Shown here: in pieces, positions 21,303-22,169 of the stretch
Layout: every line of letters starts with the position of its first letter
Position numbering within the stretch: position 1 is the stretch's first letter
Assembly: GCA_016882165.1 (NCBI GenBank)
Contig: VHBV01000003.1
Location: forward strand, 1 to 22,169
Origin: Candidatus Pelagibacterales bacterium
Lineage (GTDB): Bacteria; Pseudomonadota; Alphaproteobacteria; Rickettsiales; UBA1997
Length of the DNA: 22,169 bases
Direction: 5' to 3'
The notes under the pieces: generated by a model
The model's input: the letters and a program-made list of their open reading frames with translations, nothing else
What the model was told of the DNA's origin: nothing
Databases searched by the model: none
Program-made: the position numbers and the translations under genes

Positions 21303-21449
21303 ATGATGAAAAGTGAAAAATCTCCACTCTTAATTTCAGCCTTAGCGCAGAACATGGGGCAAAAAGATGTTGGTGTTATTATTGCCAGCTATGGCACCAG
21401 ACCAGAGCACGAGAGAGCTGGAATTTTAAAGAGTTTTGAGTTAGAGTGA
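21303..21449 (+). CDS. Small ORF of unusual composition, unrecognised
   Basis: A 48-codon frame from ATG 21303 to TGA 21447-21449 ends ...IIASYGTRPEHERAGILKSFELE. I do not recognise it. About half of the bases in 21337-21425 are G or C by hand count, clearly above the neighbouring sequence, with codons such as GGG, GCG, CAG and CAC that are rare nearby. There is no good ribosome site. It could be a real small protein, the remnant of a transferred gene, or chance. The rest of the ~300-base gap (21220-21518) is AT-rich and shows only short hairpins. Confidence 0.3.
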   Translation: MMKSEKSPLLISALAQNMGQKDVGVIIASYGTRPEHERAGILKSFELE

Positions 21450-21518
21450 TCTTTTTAGAAAGAAAAAAATAAAACAGTAATTTTAACTTAAAATTAATGC
21501 TAATTAACTAGGAAATAT

Positions 21519-22169
21519 ATGACTAAAGAAATTACCAAACTTACTAATGACAAGGCTAAGAACCTAAAGATTTTAAAGGATTTTTATGTAAATGATTGGG
21601 GGGGATTGGATTCTTATGTTAAAAATGATAAAATTCTATATGAAATTTTTAAGAAAGATCATGATAATAAAGATTTTATTATTCACGCAAGAGTTGGAAT
21701 GTTATCGGAGATGTATTCAGCAAGAGTCGATAACATTCCTGATATGGTAGAAATTTTAAAAAAAGAGAAAGGAGAGCATGAATACAAAAGCATTCATGAT
21801 AAATATTGCGGATCAAAAAATGGTAACAAAGACCTTAAATCCTTCATTTCAAAATATGTCCACTGGTATAATGAAGTGAATAATTATAAAGCAATACCAA
21901 TCTATGATTCAGAAGTGCGTGAAATGATTTTTGATTCTTTTGAAAAAACACAAAATGGCAAAAGAACTATAATAAATGTTAATGACAAAAATTTTACAAA
22001 AAACTCTTTAAGAACGATAGATAGTTTATTTGAAGCGATAGATAAATATATAGAGATGCATTTTAATGATAAAGGAACTCATAGAGAAAAGGTGCAGATC
22101 AAAGATTTGCATGAAGAAGTATCAATATATCGTCTTGTCGATAAGTTTTTATGGCTAAGTAGTAAAAAA
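21519..22169 (+). CDS. Hypothetical protein, 3' end beyond the window
   Basis: An open frame starts at ATG 21519 behind an AGGAAA ribosome site and continues without a stop to the window edge (217 codons visible). I cannot name it. It is charged and rich in Lys/Asp/Asn, with no signal peptide or membrane segment. The segments FISKYVHWYN (109-118) and IPIYDSEVREM (126-136) and the late YRLVDKFLWLSSK (204-216) resemble the 'SKylHF...fPIyDS...' and 'R.iD..LW..gk' patterns that I recall from uncharacterised, partly defence-associated proteins with a helix-hairpin-helix/OGG-like fold. If so, the protein ends shortly after the window. Function is not assigned. Confidence 0.7.
   Translation, partial: MTKEITKLTNDKAKNLKILKDFYVNDWGGLDSYVKNDKILYEIFKKDHDNKDFIIHARVGMLSEMYSARVDNIPDMVEILKKEKGEHEYKSIHDKYCGSKNGNKDLKSFISKYVHWYNEVNNYKAIPIYDSEVREMIFDSFEKTQNGKRTIINVNDKNFTKNSLRTIDSLFEAIDKYIEMHFNDKGTHREKVQIKDLHEEVSIYRLVDKFLWLSSKK

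Noticed and set aside
1..22169. CRISPR array, transposase, integrase, tRNA or rRNA
   Set aside because: I looked for regularly spaced repeats, DDE/tyrosine-recombinase motifs, cloverleaf ends and rRNA-like G+C-rich tracts and saw none.

Overview
This is a gene-dense, strongly AT-rich piece of what looks like an alphaproteobacterial chromosome. Three things suggest that group: an F1 ATP synthase set kept apart from the F0 genes, an ornithine decarboxylase paired with a deoxyhypusine-synthase-like protein, and short palindromic intergenic repeats of the 'CGTCATTGCGAGG ... CAATGACG' and 'TGTCATTCTGAGC ... GCTCAGAATGACA' kinds, which are familiar from Rickettsiales and Holosporales. The low G+C and weak Shine-Dalgarno sites fit a reduced or host-linked lineage. 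However, pyrimidine and polyamine synthesis are retained, so I would not name a genus. Nearly all genes lie on the plus strand.

Layout: (1) 1-2110: the tail of a protein that ends like a LamG/concanavalin-like domain, then an agmatinase-family ureohydrolase directly abutting an AstE/AspA-type zinc deacylase. (2) 2352-5451: atpH-atpA-atpG, behind a good promoter and ending in a large hairpin terminator. (3) 5633-9369: the classical truB-rpsO-pnp translation/RNA-decay cluster, with a long inverted repeat in the rpsO-pnp gap and a strong terminator after pnp. (4) 9398-11140: bolA, grxD (CGFS glutaredoxin) and an orphan ABC ATPase, with two palindromic repeats between the genes. (5) 11277-12203: pyrB. 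(6) 12204-15106: a 429-base leader with a promoter and a speF-like conserved-looking RNA, then ornithine decarboxylase and the deoxyhypusine-synthase-like (homospermidine) gene, closed by a terminator. (7) 15169-17589: mreD and mrdA (PBP2), cell elongation. (8) 17674-19679: a repeat, a promoter and atpD-atpC, with a hairpin between the two genes and an unusually short AtpC. (9) 19676-22169: a glutathione S-transferase on the minus strand overlapping the end of atpC, a frameshifted class II glutamine amidotransferase, a small composition-shifted ORF, and an unrecognised protein running off the right end.

The most notable points are: the F1 operon split in two by about 12 kb, with near-identical promoter architecture in front of both halves; the probable attenuated polyamine operon with its structured leader; the shortened epsilon subunit at a tail-to-tail gene overlap; the two 88-bp nested inverted repeats flanking truB-rpsO; the exact two-base lesion in the amidotransferase; and the unidentified, possibly defence-type gene at the right edge. 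I saw no rRNA, tRNA, CRISPR array, transposase or integrase.
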